NCBI RefSeq assembly: GCF_007989625.1
Contig: NZ_BJUK01000006.1
Span: 62,001-126,000 of the forward strand
From: Bisbaumannia pacifica
GTDB lineage: Bacteria; Pseudomonadota; Gammaproteobacteria; Pseudomonadales; Halomonadaceae
Reading direction: 5' to 3'
DNA: 64,000 nucleotides
This document shows, one piece after another, positions 16,394-24,882 of this stretch. Position numbers and translations under genes: made by a program. Position 1 is the first letter of the stretch. Each line of letters begins with the position of its first letter. The notes under the pieces are model-generated. The model saw only the letters and a program-made list of their open reading frames with translations. It made no database searches and was not told the origin of the DNA.

Positions 16394-16698
16394 GGAGCGA
16401 TCTATCGGGCGAGCGACCGGGGGGATGCATGAGGCGCCGTCAAGTCGCGTTAGGAGGCCCGGGATCGCCAGCCGAGATGACCGGGAGGGGGCCCGGGCCA
16501 TCTCGGCAAGCCAGGGCCCACCCCGTACCGAGGCCGTGGGATCTGGTGGAAGCCGGTGACCGTCAAGCGGCGCTCGCCGAGTGGCCCCTCCTCGATGGGG
16601 GCATTCGGGTCCTGGGTGAGCGATCCACCAGGGAGGTGTCATGAACCCAGGATGCAACAATTGGCTCCACGGCGGTGCTGCCGTGGCAGGAGACGCTT
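16394..16698 (+). other. 305-bp spacer with hairpin and short frame between methyltransferase and MetV-like genes
   Basis: It holds the hairpin at 16471-16507 (annotated separately) and a long-range complement CTGGTGGA/TCCACCAG (16543-16550, 16624-16631). A 34-codon frame starts at ATG 16641 behind a strong GGGAGG site and ends at TGA 16743-16745. It runs into the MetV-like gene in another frame. No family was recognised for its product; it may be a coupling leader or a relic. Confidence 0.35.
16471..16507 (+). other. Intergenic RNA hairpin in the C1 cassette
   Basis: The outer stem GCCGAGATG (16471-16479) pairs exactly with CATCTCGGC (16499-16507). An inner CCGGG/CCCGG stem (16481-16485, 16492-16496) sits on a short bulge. 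No T-run follows, so it probably affects mRNA processing or stability rather than termination. Confidence 0.5.
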
Positions 16699-17175
16699 GT
16701 GTATTCCCTTCGTTTATGGGCCGCACGACACGCGAGAGTGTTTGAGCTCACCTATCGGGCCTTCGAGCCGGTGGTCGTCAAGCTGCATCCGCTGTGGAAG
16801 TCGGTGGGTTATCGGCGTGCAGAAAAACCGATGGGCAAGCTGGAGAGGCTCTGCAAGGGGCTGCTGTTCGACTGCCAGATGTGCGGTCAGTGCGCTCTCA
16901 GTGCGACCGGCATGTCCTGTTCCATGAACTGCCCCAAGACCATGCGTAATGGCCCCTGTGGTGGTGTCCTGCAGAACGGGAACTGTGAGGTCTACCCCGA
17001 GAAGCGCTGTGTCTGGGTGGAGGCCTGGGAGGGCAGCCGCAAGATGCGAGGGGGCGATGCGATACGGGTGGTGCAACTGCCGGTCGATCATCGCCTGAAG
17101 GGGAGTTCGTCCTGGCTGCGCGTGGCGCGTGACGCATCGGAATCGGGCGAACGACATCGGGAGGCTGCGAGGTGA
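16699..17175 (+). CDS. MetV-like Cys-rich protein (methylenetetrahydrofolate reductase C-terminal domain)
   Basis: 158 aa from GTG 16699, 6 nt after AGGAG and matching the usual MY.LRLWA family start; GTG 16675 is an alternative. The core of the MTHFR_C domain is FDCQMCGQCALSATGMSC, then NCPKTMRNGPCGG and NCEVYPEKRCVW, with eight cysteines able to bind metal or an Fe-S cluster. In acetogens a protein of this type (MetV) pairs with MetF to form an active reductase. Here metF follows with a 4-nt overlap, strongly suggesting a two-subunit enzyme. It should connect 5-methyl-THF and methylene-THF, with the electron partner unknown. Confidence 0.85.
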   Translation: MYSLRLWAARHARVFELTYRAFEPVVVKLHPLWKSVGYRRAEKPMGKLERLCKGLLFDCQMCGQCALSATGMSCSMNCPKTMRNGPCGGVLQNGNCEVYPEKRCVWVEAWEGSRKMRGGDAIRVVQLPVDHRLKGSSSWLRVARDASESGERHREAAR

Positions 17176-18185
17176 ACATGACTATTGGCGTCGATCATGA
17201 CAAGCGGGTATCCGATGGGTTGGGCCATAGCTCTTCCGGACGGCTGGAGCGTGTGTTGAGGGCCGGGCAGTTTGCCGTCACCGCGGAACTCGCGCCTCCT
17301 GATTCGGCGAACCCAGAGGAGGTCTATGCCCGGGCCCGTGTATTCGACGGGTACGTGGATGCCATGAACGCCACCGATGGATCCGGGGCCAACTGTCATA
17401 TGTCCAGCGTGGCGATGTGTGCGCTGCTATCGCGGCGGGGTTACGAGACGGTAATGCAAGTCTCCTGCCGCGACAGGAACCGGATTGCCATACAAGGAGA
17501 TGTCCTGGGCGGGGCGGCGCTTGGTATCAACAATATCCTCTGCCTGACGGGGGATGGCGTCCAGGTAGGGGACCACCCGCAAGCCAAGCCGGTATTCGAT
17601 CTGGACTCCATGTCGCTATTGGAGACGGTCGCCGGGTTGCGCGACAAGCAGGTCTTTGCCAGCGGAAGAGCGCTCAGCGATCCACCGAGGGTCTTTCTCG
17701 GTGCCGCGGAGAACCCCTTCGTGCCGCCTCACGGCTTTCGGCCCCATCGGTTGGCGAAGAAGATCGCGGCGGGGGCTCAGTTCATTCAGACGCAATACTG
17801 CTTTGATCTGTCTCGTTTTCGGGCCTTCATGGATCAGTCCCGGGATCTTGGGCTGCTTGATAAGTGCTTTATTCTTCCTGGGGTGGGCCCGCTGGCCTCG
17901 GCGAGGACGGCAGAGTGGATGCGCAGGCATGTCCCGGGGGTACATATTCCGGATGCCATTATTCGGCGATTAGAAGGGGCCAGGGATCAGAGAGTGGAGG
18001 GACGAAATATCTGTATCGAGCTTATCCAGCAGCTGCGAGAGATCGAGGGGGTCAGTGGCGTCCATGTGATGGCCCACCGGCAGGAGGCCTATGTCGCAGA
18101 CATCATCGAGAAATCGGGCGTCTTAGGTGACCGAGCACCATGGTCTCCCTCTTGCAATAAAGCGTTGGAAAAACAGCATGCCTAA
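17172..18185 (+). CDS. metF: 5,10-Methylenetetrahydrofolate reductase MetF
   Basis: 337 aa from GTG 17172, which overlaps the MetV-like stop (GTGA) with GGGAGG 7 nt upstream; ATG 17178 is an alternative. TIM-barrel flavoprotein. The catalytic glutamate is in VTAELAPPD (about residue 39). The flavin/folate segment is NNILCLTGDGV, and the folate-binding glutamine region is GAQFIQTQYCFD. It interconverts methylene-THF and 5-methyl-THF. It is divergent from E. coli MetF and of the shorter type that pairs with MetV. Its place behind a methyl-THF-producing enzyme and before purU/folD suggests it runs in the oxidative direction, as MetF2 does in chloromethane degraders. Confidence 0.87.
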   Translation: MNMTIGVDHDKRVSDGLGHSSSGRLERVLRAGQFAVTAELAPPDSANPEEVYARARVFDGYVDAMNATDGSGANCHMSSVAMCALLSRRGYETVMQVSCRDRNRIAIQGDVLGGAALGINNILCLTGDGVQVGDHPQAKPVFDLDSMSLLETVAGLRDKQVFASGRALSDPPRVFLGAAENPFVPPHGFRPHRLAKKIAAGAQFIQTQYCFDLSRFRAFMDQSRDLGLLDKCFILPGVGPLASARTAEWMRRHVPGVHIPDAIIRRLEGARDQRVEGRNICIELIQQLREIEGVSGVHVMAHRQEAYVADIIEKSGVLGDRAPWSPSCNKALEKQHA

Positions 18186-18315
18186 TGTCGCGGAATAAAA
18201 ACTCAGCCAGTAAACAGCCTGATATCTCGCCCACAGTCATGCTGGCCAGATAGTAGGGGCAAGGTGGCTATCCGACGTGCCGTAAAACAACCATCGAAGT
18301 ATAGGGGTTCCTGTT
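18186..18315 (+). other. 130-bp gap between metF and purU
   Basis: It is AT-richer than its surroundings and has no clear terminator. An AGGGG ribosome site lies 8 nt before purU. It may hold an internal promoter, but none could be fixed. Confidence 0.25.
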
Positions 18316-19191
18316 ATGAAAACCTCCCTGGATCAGAACAATCAATTCGTCCTCACCGTCAGTTGCGAAACCGGGACGGGTATCGTTTCCGGAATCACCT
18401 CATACCTGTCAGAACGTGGCTGCAATATCGTCGAGCTGGCACAGTTCGATGACAAGGTCACCGGCCAGTTCTTTATGAGAAGCGTGTTCAGCATTCTTCC
18501 GGACGCTCAGCATGCCTTCGAAGACCTGCATGCCGGGTTCGTCGATGTGGCCGAAAAGTTTGGGTTGGACTGGGCAATGCATGATGCCCTTCGGCCGACC
18601 AAGGTGTTGATCATGGTCTCTCGGTTCGACCACTGCCTCGTCGACCTGCTCTATCGCCATCGCAAGGGTGAACTGAATATCGAGATCACCGCGGTGGTGT
18701 CCAACCACCTGGATCTGCGTCCGATCGCCGAGCGGGAAGGCATTCGCTTCGTTCACCTGCCGGTGACACAGGAGACCAAGCCCGAAAAAGAGGCCGAGCT
18801 GCTCAATATCGTCAACGAAACCGGCACCGAGCTGGTGGTGCTGGCGCGCTATATGCAGGTGCTGTCCGATAGCCTGTGTGAACGGCTTCATGGCAGGGCC
18901 ATCAATATCCATCACTCCTTCCTGCCCGGCTTCAAGGGGGCCAAGCCCTATCATCAGGCGTTCGAGCGTGGCGTCAAGCTGATCGGGGCCACCGCGCACT
19001 ACGTGACCGCCGACCTGGACGAAGGCCCGATCATCGAGCAGTCCGTCCAGCCGGTAAACCATGCCTACTACCCGGAAGAGCTGGTTGCCTTGGGGCGGGA
19101 TACCGAAACGGTCGCACTGGCACGGGCCGTGAAACTGCATGCCGAGCATCGGGTTTTCCTGTCGGGCAACAAGACCGTCATTTTCAAGTAG
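18316..19191 (+). CDS. purU: Formyltetrahydrofolate deformylase PurU
   Basis: 291 aa. The N-terminal ACT domain (about 8-90, [20 protein letters not shown]) precedes the formyltransferase-like catalytic domain. The catalytic Asn/His/Asp set is seen in [25 protein letters not shown] and [10 protein letters not shown]. PurU hydrolyses 10-formyl-THF to formate and THF. In E. coli it balances the folate pools; in chloromethane-degrading methylotrophs it is the last step of methyl oxidation. Here it lies 14 bp upstream of folD and downstream of metF, which supports the catabolic role. Confidence 0.95.
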   Translation: MKTSLDQNNQFVLTVSCETGTGIVSGITSYLSERGCNIVELAQFDDKVTGQFFMRSVFSILPDAQHAFEDLHAGFVDVAEKFGLDWAMHDALRPTKVLIMVSRFDHCLVDLLYRHRKGELNIEITAVVSNHLDLRPIAEREGIRFVHLPVTQETKPEKEAELLNIVNETGTELVVLARYMQVLSDSLCERLHGRAINIHHSFLPGFKGAKPYHQAFERGVKLIGATAHYVTADLDEGPIIEQSVQPVNHAYYPEELVALGRDTETVALARAVKLHAEHRVFLSGNKTVIFK

Positions 19192-19205
19192 TCGCGGAGG
19201 ATGTC

Positions 19206-20102
19206 ATGGCCCAATTAATCGACGGGAAACGGCTCTCGAACCAGGTGCTTCAGGACGTTGCCTGTGAAGTCGAGCGCCTCCGGAGCGAGCATAACGTAGT
19301 GCCGACGCTCGCCGTGGTGCTGGTGGGTGAGGATCCCGCCAGCCAAGTGTACGTGAGAAACAAGGTGAAGCGAGCGAAAGAGGCGGGGATGGGGTCCATC
19401 CTGCATCGTCTGGATGCCGGAACCACTCAGGGGGAGCTGAATCGGCTGATCGATCGGTTGAATCATGACTCCCAGGTGCACGGTATCCTGGTGCAGCTGC
19501 CCCTGCCGTCACACCTCGATGAGGACGAGGTGATCGCCGCCATCAATCCGGCCAAGGACGTCGATGGCTTTCACCCGCTCAATGTCGGAGCGCTCGCCGC
19601 CGGGCAGGCATCGCTGGTGCCATGCACGCCCCAAGGCTGCATGATCATGCTGCATCGGGTCATGCCCGAGCTGAGGGGGAAGCATGCGGTAGTGGTGGGG
19701 CGCTCCAATATCGTCGGCAAGCCGATGGCGGCACTGCTGTTGCAGGCAGACTGTACCGTGACCATGGCGCATTCGCGCACGCAGGAGATCGAGTCGCTGT
19801 GTCGCAACGCCGATATCGTGATCGCCGCCGCCGGCCGGCCGGGGCTCGTCGGGGCCGACTGGATCAAGCCCGGCGCGACGGTCATCGATGTCGGTATCAA
19901 TGCCGTCGAGGTGGAGGGCACGAGAAAGCTCGTGGGTGACGTGGCGTTCGATGCGGTCTCTCGCACGGCGGGGGCCATTACCCCGGTGCCCGGTGGCGTG
20001 GGCCCGATGACGATCGCCTGCCTGCTCCTGAACACGACGCGTGCGGCTAGGCAGCAGTTGGCGAGCCTCGCGCCGCCGCGACCCTCCGTCAGCTGCCCCT
20101 AG
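19206..20102 (+). CDS. folD: Bifunctional methylene-THF dehydrogenase/methenyl-THF cyclohydrolase FolD
   Basis: 298 aa, with a GGAGGA ribosome site 5 nt upstream. Motifs: [13 protein letters not shown] containing the catalytic lysine, [26 protein letters not shown], the Rossmann segment [17 protein letters not shown], and the end motif [13 protein letters not shown]. FolD converts methylene-THF to methenyl- and then 10-formyl-THF with NADP+. It closes the cassette by linking MetF to PurU. A second housekeeping folD elsewhere in the genome would be expected if this one is dedicated. The C-terminal tail is slightly extended. Confidence 0.95.
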   Translation: MAQLIDGKRLSNQVLQDVACEVERLRSEHNVVPTLAVVLVGEDPASQVYVRNKVKRAKEAGMGSILHRLDAGTTQGELNRLIDRLNHDSQVHGILVQLPLPSHLDEDEVIAAINPAKDVDGFHPLNVGALAAGQASLVPCTPQGCMIMLHRVMPELRGKHAVVVGRSNIVGKPMAALLLQADCTVTMAHSRTQEIESLCRNADIVIAAAGRPGLVGADWIKPGATVIDVGINAVEVEGTRKLVGDVAFDAVSRTAGAITPVPGGVGPMTIACLLLNTTRAARQQLASLAPPRPSVSCP

Positions 20103-20152
20103 CGTGTACCCGGCAACGGCAACGGCCCCGCCAGGAAGCCGGCGTCCGTACA

Positions 20153-20183
20153 CAAGAAAGGGGCCCGAAGGCCCCTGTTCTTG
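20153..20183. terminator. Bidirectional intrinsic terminator of folD and tmRNA
   Basis: GGGGCC/GGCCCC stem with a CGAA loop, extended by CAAGAA/TTCTTG. On the minus strand the core is followed by a T-rich run, as needed for the tmRNA gene. On the plus strand it lies 50 bp after folD. Confidence 0.75.
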
Positions 20184-20218
20184 CGGTTTCTGGCGTGTCG
20201 TGCCATGAAACCTGTGGT

Positions 20219-20598
20219 TGGTGGAGGCGGCGGGGATCGAACCCGCGTCCGCCGGCACTCGCCTATCAGCTCTACATGCTTAGTTTCGTCTTTTGATTTA
20301 ACACGGCTGGCTCCGACGAGCAGGATCCAGACGCGCGATTCTTCGAGAGTTTAACGACCGGCGTGAAGACGTCACCGGACGCGATCCCATCAGTCTTGGC
20401 TCGTATCCCCTCGGCGATGAATGGGCACATCGCGTTGGGGCCGGACAAGAAGCTAACAGCGTTTAAGCTGCCAGCGCGCCCTGAGCGTAGTTTTCGTCGT
20501 TTGCGACTATTTAATTGTGATGTTGGATTTACGAGATACATCACGCTCTCGGCATGCACCTCAAGGGTTGTCACCGGCGTCGAAGCCATGTCGCCCCC
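20219..20598 (-). ncRNA. ssrA: tmRNA (ssrA)
   Basis: The 380-nt gene begins GGGGGCGACATGG and ends CGCCTCCACCA (minus strand). The seven-base acceptor ends pair, with one G-U. The 3' tRNA-like part has a normal T arm (GGGTTCGATCCCC). The tag frame lies at plus coordinates 20463-20504 and encodes ANDENYAQGALAA followed by TAA. tmRNA rescues ribosomes stalled on broken messages and tags their products. Its partner gene smpB lies 41 bp upstream on the same strand. Confidence 0.97.
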
Positions 20599-20639
20599 AT
20601 AACTGGGCATTCTATCAGCTTGCCCGAGGTTATGACAGC

Positions 20640-21128
20640 CTAGGCCTTGGCATGTTCCCGCATGATGCGACCCTTTTGACGATTCCAGTCGCGATCCTTC
20701 TCGGTGGCCCGCTTGTCATGCAGCTTCTTGCCGGTCACCAGGGCCAGTTCGCACTTCACCCGGCTACCCTTCCAGTAGAGCTTGAGGGGGACGCAGGTGT
20801 GGCCCTTGTCCTGGGTGCGCGAGAAGATCTTGGCGATCTCCTTCTTGTGCAGCAGCAGCTTGCGGGTACGCGTCGGATCGGCGATCTCGTGGGTGCTGGC
20901 GGTGTTCAGCGGGGTGATATGACAGCCCATCAGCCAGGCCTCGCCGCGCCGCACCAGGATATAGGTGTCGGTGAGCTGGGCCTTGCCGGCGCGCAGGCTC
21001 TTGACCTCCCAGCCGGCCAGCGCCAGGCCGGCCTCGAAGGTCTCGTCAATATGGTATTCGAAGCGCGCCTTCTTGTTCTGGGCGATGACATTGCTGCCGG
21101 GGCCCTTGCCCTTGCCTTTCTTGGCCAT
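20640..21128 (-). CDS. smpB: SsrA-binding protein SmpB
   Basis: 162 aa. Family landmarks: [63 protein letters not shown], and the basic C-terminal tail [20 protein letters not shown], which enters the mRNA channel. SmpB carries alanyl-tmRNA to stalled ribosomes. It is adjacent to ssrA on the same strand, as in many gammaproteobacteria, and divergent from ratA. Confidence 0.97.
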   Translation of the reverse strand: MAKKGKGKGPGSNVIAQNKKARFEYHIDETFEAGLALAGWEVKSLRAGKAQLTDTYILVRRGEAWLMGCHITPLNTASTHEIADPTRTRKLLLHKKEIAKIFSRTQDKGHTCVPLKLYWKGSRVKCELALVTGKKLHDKRATEKDRDWNRQKGRIMREHAKA

Positions 21129-21251
21129 GGAACCTCGTGTCGTGATCTAGCGTTAGCTGGCCCCTCCGACAGGGAGGGAAGCGTGATACCATTCGAGCAA
21201 AACAACCACTCATGATACGCCCAGGGCCCTGTAAAGTCAGCGGAGAGGTAG

Positions 21252-21689
21252 ATGCCTACGGTCAATCGGTCCGCCCTCGTGCGGCACTCCCCCCAGGCCA
21301 TGTTCGATCTGGTCAATGATTTCGAAAGCTACCCGGAGTTCCTGCCGGGCTGTCGCTATGCCCGGCTGCTGGAGCAGGACGAGGCCCATCTGGTGGGGGA
21401 ACTGACCCTGGCCAAGGCGGGCATCGAGCAGAGCTTCACCACCCGCAACGACCTGCATGCCCCGGAGCGCATCGAGCTCTCCCTGGTGCGTGGCCCCTTT
21501 CGCCGCCTGCAGGGGCGCTGGCTGTTCACGCCGATGGGCGAGAATGCCTGCAAGGTGAGCCTGGAGCTGGAGTTCGAGTTCGCCAGCCGGCTGCTGGGCA
21601 TGGCCTTCGGCCGACTCTTCCAGCAGGTGGCCGGCCAACTGGTGGACTCCTTCACGCGTCGCGCCGACGACCTCTATGGCCGCTACTGA
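21252..21689 (+). CDS. ratA: RatA/COQ10-type START-domain protein
   Basis: 145 aa, a single START/SRPBCC lipid-binding fold. Landmarks are FDLVNDFESYPEFLPGC, LAKAGIEQSFTTRN, LVRGPFRRLQGRW and FGRLFQQVAGQLVDSFTRRA. E. coli RatA was described as blocking 70S ribosome assembly, while the COQ10 homologues bind ubiquinone; the latter is the more general family role. It is divergent from smpB and overlaps rnfH by 14 bp, the conserved smpB-ratA-rnfH order. Confidence 0.9.
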   Translation: MPTVNRSALVRHSPQAMFDLVNDFESYPEFLPGCRYARLLEQDEAHLVGELTLAKAGIEQSFTTRNDLHAPERIELSLVRGPFRRLQGRWLFTPMGENACKVSLELEFEFASRLLGMAFGRLFQQVAGQLVDSFTRRADDLYGRY

Positions 21690-21978
21690 ATCGCTGAGCA
21701 TCGAGGTGGCGTTCGCGCTGCCGGAGAAGCAGCGCATCGTCGCCCTGGACGTGGCGCCGGGCACCACGCCTCGCCAGGCGGTGCGGTTATCGCGCATCCA
21801 TGAGCAGTTTCCCGAGCTGCCCGCCGAGACCTTCGAGGCGGCGCAACTGGGCATCTTCGGCAAGGCGCTGCGCGACCCCGAAGCCCATGCCCTGCGGGAG
21901 GGCGATCGGGTCGAGATCTACCGCCCCCTGCAGATCGACCCCAAGGCGGCGCGGCGGCAACGGGCCGCCGGAGGCTGA
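21676..21978 (+). CDS. rnfH: RnfH-family ubiquitin-like protein (RatB)
   Basis: 100 aa. Beta-grasp protein with IEVAFALPEKQRIVALDVAP near the start and GDRVEIYRPLQIDPKAARRQ at the end, the family signature. Its start overlaps the ratA stop region by 14 bp, so translation is probably coupled. The function is unknown; older literature treated RatA-RatB as a toxin-antitoxin pair, but the conserved core position argues for housekeeping. Confidence 0.9.
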   Translation: MAATESLSIEVAFALPEKQRIVALDVAPGTTPRQAVRLSRIHEQFPELPAETFEAAQLGIFGKALRDPEAHALREGDRVEIYRPLQIDPKAARRQRAAGG

Positions 21979-21991
21979 GGTGGCCGGGGAG

Positions 21992-22345
21992 TCACTCCCC
22001 GGTGGGCAGCTCGATATCTCCGGAGAGGTCGCCCTGGGTCGTCACGTCCGCCAGGCGGTCGTTGACGAAGGTCAGGGTGACCCGGCGCTGCTCCACGCCG
22101 CCATAGGCCTTGTCGAGGCGGAACACATAGTCCCACTGGTCGGCATCGAAGGGGGCCTCCAGTAGCGGGCTGCCCATCAGCTGGCGCACCTGGCTACGGC
22201 TCATGCCGGGTTGCAGCCGTTCCACGACGCTCTGCTCCACCAGGTTGCCCTGGGGCAGGTCACGCTTGTAGACGCCGAAATAGCTGCAGCCGCTGACCAG
22301 GGTCAGGGCGACGGAAAGGGTGACTGTTTTAATCAGCTTTTGCAT
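21992..22345 (-). CDS. bamE: Outer-membrane assembly lipoprotein BamE (SmpA)
   Basis: 117 aa from the ATG at 22345, chosen because it gives a clean lipoprotein signal: MQKLIKTVTLSVALTLVSGC with lipobox LVSGC and an AGG site 6 nt upstream. An in-frame ATG 13 codons earlier would hide the signal. The BamE fold appears as RDLPQGNLVEQSVVERLQPG, then MSRSQVRQLMGSPLL and WDYVFRLDKAYGG. It is a subunit of the BAM complex that inserts beta-barrel proteins into the outer membrane. Divergent from fur with a 72-bp shared control region, as in Pseudomonas. Confidence 0.93.
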   Translation of the reverse strand: MQKLIKTVTLSVALTLVSGCSYFGVYKRDLPQGNLVEQSVVERLQPGMSRSQVRQLMGSPLLEAPFDADQWDYVFRLDKAYGGVEQRRVTLTFVNDRLADVTTQGDLSGDIELPTGE

Positions 22346-22417
22346 TTGCGCCTGTTCTTCACTATCGTTGATTTGGTCGATCATACCCGACCCTACACCT
22401 TACTGCGAAGAGCAACC

Positions 22418-22861
22418 ATGGCCGACCAGAACCATGAATTGCGCAAGGCCGGGCTCAAGGTGACCCTGCCGCGCGTCAAGATCCTGCAGATCCTCGAGAA
22501 CACCAGTGACCGTCACCTGAGTGCCGAGGATGTTTACAAAGCCCTGTTGGACGCCGGTGAGGACGTTGGCCTGGCCACCGTCTACCGGGTGCTGACCCAG
22601 TTCGAGTCCGCCGGCCTGGTAATGCGTCACAACTTCGATGGCGGTCACGCCGTCTTCGAGCTCTCCCATGACGAGCACCATGACCATATGGTGTGTCTGG
22701 AAAGCGGTGAGATCATCGAGTTCTTCGATGAGACCATCGAGCGTCGTCAGCAGGAGATCGCCGAGGAGCACGGCTTCGAACTCGTCGATCATGCCCTGGT
22801 ACTCTATGTGCGCCCCAAGGGCTCCAAGGCGACCCGCCAGGAAGGCATCCAGAAGAAGTAA
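22418..22861 (+). CDS. fur: Ferric uptake regulator Fur
   Basis: 147 aa. The N-terminal winged helix is LRKAGLKVTLPRVKILQILE, then GLATVYRVLTQFESAGLV. The metal-binding dimer domain contains ELSHDEHHDHMVCLESGEII and EHGFELVDHALVLYVRPKG. It represses iron uptake genes with Fe2+. The second structural-zinc cysteine of E. coli Fur is Ser here (CLES), and the C-terminal Cys pair is missing, as in P. aeruginosa Fur. bamE is divergent and a strong terminator follows. Confidence 0.96.
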   Translation: MADQNHELRKAGLKVTLPRVKILQILENTSDRHLSAEDVYKALLDAGEDVGLATVYRVLTQFESAGLVMRHNFDGGHAVFELSHDEHHDHMVCLESGEIIEFFDETIERRQQEIAEEHGFELVDHALVLYVRPKGSKATRQEGIQKK

Positions 22862-22885
22862 GCGGACCGCCTCGCCCTGATATCG

Positions 22886-22914
22886 CTCGGCCCCGATCCT
22901 TGATCGGGGCCGAG
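22886..22914. terminator. Terminator between fur and recN
   Basis: A perfect 13-bp stem CTCGGCCCCGATC/GATCGGGGCCGAG with a 3-nt loop lies 24 bp after the fur stop and is followed by a short T-containing stretch. It lies between convergent fur and recN. Confidence 0.75.
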
Positions 22915-23002
22915 TGCGTTTGGGCTGGGGCGTGGCGGAGTGGCCTCGATGGCGCGGGCGCTGGCGGGGCATCGAGAGCCGCCAGCCAGCGCTCCTGGCT
23001 AC

Positions 23003-24676
23003 CTAGTGGTGCGGACGCTGGCTGGCGTCGAGCATCTCTCGGGCATGGGCCAGGGTCTGGTCCGAGAGATTTACCCCACCCAGCATCCGCGCCAGTTCGC
23101 GTACCCGGCCGGCGCCATCCAGCAGCGCCATACGGGTCAGGGTGGTGTCACGCTTGGCCTGCTTCTCGATATGCAGGTGCTGGTGGGCCTGGGCGGCCAC
23201 CTGGGGCAGGTGGGTCACCGTCAGCACCTGGCCCGCGGCGCCCAGGCGCTTGAGCAACTGGCCGACGATCTCCGCGGTGGCGCCGGAGATGCCCACGTCG
23301 ACCTCGTCGAAGACCAGGCTGGGAATGGTGGAGTGGCTGGCGGCCACGACCTGGATGGCCAGGCTGATCCGCGACAGTTCGCCGCCGGAGGCCACCTTGG
23401 CCAGGGGGCGGGGCGGTTGCCCCGGGTTGGCGGCGATCAGGAAGGCGACGCGGTCCAGGCCCTCGGCGGCGGGGGCCTCCCGCTCGCCGACTCGCACCTC
23501 GAAGCGGGCCTTGCCCATGGCCAGGAAGGTCAGTTGCTGCTGCACCGCCTTGGCCAGCCGGCCGGCGGCCTCGCGACGTGCCTTCGACAGGGCCTTGGCC
23601 TGCTGGCGCCACCGTTCGCCCAGGGTCTCCACCTCGGTGGCGAGTTGCTCCAGGTCCCCTTCGCCGCCCTCCAGGCCGCCCAGCTCCGTCGCCAGGCGCT
23701 GGTGCAGCTCGGTCAGTTCCTCGGGCAGGCAATGATGCTTGCGGGCGATGCGATGCACTTCGCCCAGGCGGCCATCCACCCAGGCCAGACGCTCCGGGTC
23801 CAGCTCGGTGGTATCGGCGAAGCGCTGCAGTTCGCGGCTCGCCTCGCCGACCTGGATCTGCGCCTCCTCGAGCAGGCCCAGGGCCTCGGCCAGGGCGCCG
23901 CGATCGCTGCCCGGCAGCACGCTCAGGCGGCTGGCCGCCTGGTGCAGCAGGGCCAGGGCACCGCCTTCGTCGTCGTCGCAGCACTGGGCGGCGAACTGCG
24001 CCTCACGCAGGCTCTCCTCGGCATGGGCCAGGGTCTCCTGTTCCTGTTCTAGGGTCTCCAGCTCGCCGTCGGCCAGGGCCAGGGCATCGAGCTCATCCAC
24101 CTGGTAGCGCAGCAACTGGCGTCGGGCGGCCAGTTCCTCGCCGCTCTCGGCCAGGCGCTTGAGGCGTCGGCGACTGGCCTGCCACTGGCGGAAGGTCTCG
24201 GCCAGCTCGGCGGCGGCGCCGGCCTGGCCGGCGAAGTCATCGAGCAGGCTGAGGTGGGTCTCCTCGCGCAGCAGCGCCTGGTGGGCGTGCTGGCCATGCA
24301 CCTGGATCAGGCGCTCGCCGAGGCCGCGCAGGTCGGCCACGGTGGCGGGCTGGCCGTTGATCCATGCCTTGGAGCGACCATTGGCGGTGACTACCCGGCG
24401 CAGTAGGCAGTCGTCGGCGGGCAGGTCCCGAGCCTCCAGCCAGGCGCGCGCCTCGGGCAGGGCGCTGATCTCGAAGCGGGCGCTGAGGTCGGCGCGCTCG
24501 GCGCCGTGGCGCACGCTGCCGGCATCGGCGCGCTCGCCCAGGCACAGCCCCAGGGCGCCCAACAGGATCGACTTGCCGGCGCCGGTCTCCCCGGTAATGG
24601 CGGTCATGCCGCCACCCAGGTCCAGTTCCAGGTCGTCGACGATGGCGTAATCGTGGATCGCAAGCTGCACCAGCAT
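23003..24676 (-). CDS. recN: DNA double-strand-break repair protein RecN
   Basis: 557 aa, SMC-like ATPase. Walker [17 protein letters not shown] (about 30-45), a long central coiled coil (about 150-340), the signature [19 protein letters not shown] and Walker [15 protein letters not shown]. RecN helps hold and repair broken DNA ends with RecA. It starts [19 protein letters not shown], as in the family. A LexA box lies about 45 bp upstream, in line with its known SOS control. Confidence 0.96.
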   Translation of the reverse strand: MLVQLAIHDYAIVDDLELDLGGGMTAITGETGAGKSILLGALGLCLGERADAGSVRHGAERADLSARFEISALPEARAWLEARDLPADDCLLRRVVTANGRSKAWINGQPATVADLRGLGERLIQVHGQHAHQALLREETHLSLLDDFAGQAGAAAELAETFRQWQASRRRLKRLAESGEELAARRQLLRYQVDELDALALADGELETLEQEQETLAHAEESLREAQFAAQCCDDDEGGALALLHQAASRLSVLPGSDRGALAEALGLLEEAQIQVGEASRELQRFADTTELDPERLAWVDGRLGEVHRIARKHHCLPEELTELHQRLATELGGLEGGEGDLEQLATEVETLGERWRQQAKALSKARREAAGRLAKAVQQQLTFLAMGKARFEVRVGEREAPAAEGLDRVAFLIAANPGQPPRPLAKVASGGELSRISLAIQVVAASHSTIPSLVFDEVDVGISGATAEIVGQLLKRLGAAGQVLTVTHLPQVAAQAHQHLHIEKQAKRDTTLTRMALLDGAGRVRELARMLGGVNLSDQTLAHAREMLDASQRPHH

Positions 24677-24720
24677 GGCCTATTCCTCCCTGGGTCGTGC
24701 GGCGGGACCGGCGAGTCAGT

Positions 24721-24751
24721 CTGTTCTTTTATACAGTGTTTTATACAGTAG
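24721..24751 (-). promoter_or_regulatory. LexA (SOS) box and duplicated promoter element of recN
   Basis: On the minus strand CTGT-N8-ACAG (24721-24736) matches the SOS consensus. The sequence ACTGTATAAAA occurs twice with a 12-bp period (24727-24737, 24739-24749), each copy containing a TATAAA-like -10. Only the copy next to GAACAG forms a full palindrome; the other is a half-site. Confidence 0.75.
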
Positions 24752-24786
24752 CCCAAGGGCGACGACAATGCTCCCGCGATTCCTCC

Positions 24787-24814
24787 CTTGAGATCGCCGC
24801 CGGCATCCCCATAT
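24787..24814 (+). promoter_or_regulatory. Sigma-32 heat-shock promoter of grpE
   Basis: CTTGAG (24787-24792), a 14-bp spacer and CCCCATAT (24807-24814) closely match the RpoH consensus CTTGAAA-N11-16-CCCCATnT. The promoter is 69 bp before the grpE start. Confidence 0.85.
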
Positions 24815-24882
24815 CAGGGAGCAACTCAAGCTCAACCCCAAGCGTGGTGGCTTCGCGCCGCCGCCGACGTCAGGAGATACCC

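Noticed and set aside
21252-21978. RatA-RatB toxin-antitoxin system
   Set aside because: Conserved core location beside smpB and a COQ10/START fold favour housekeeping roles.
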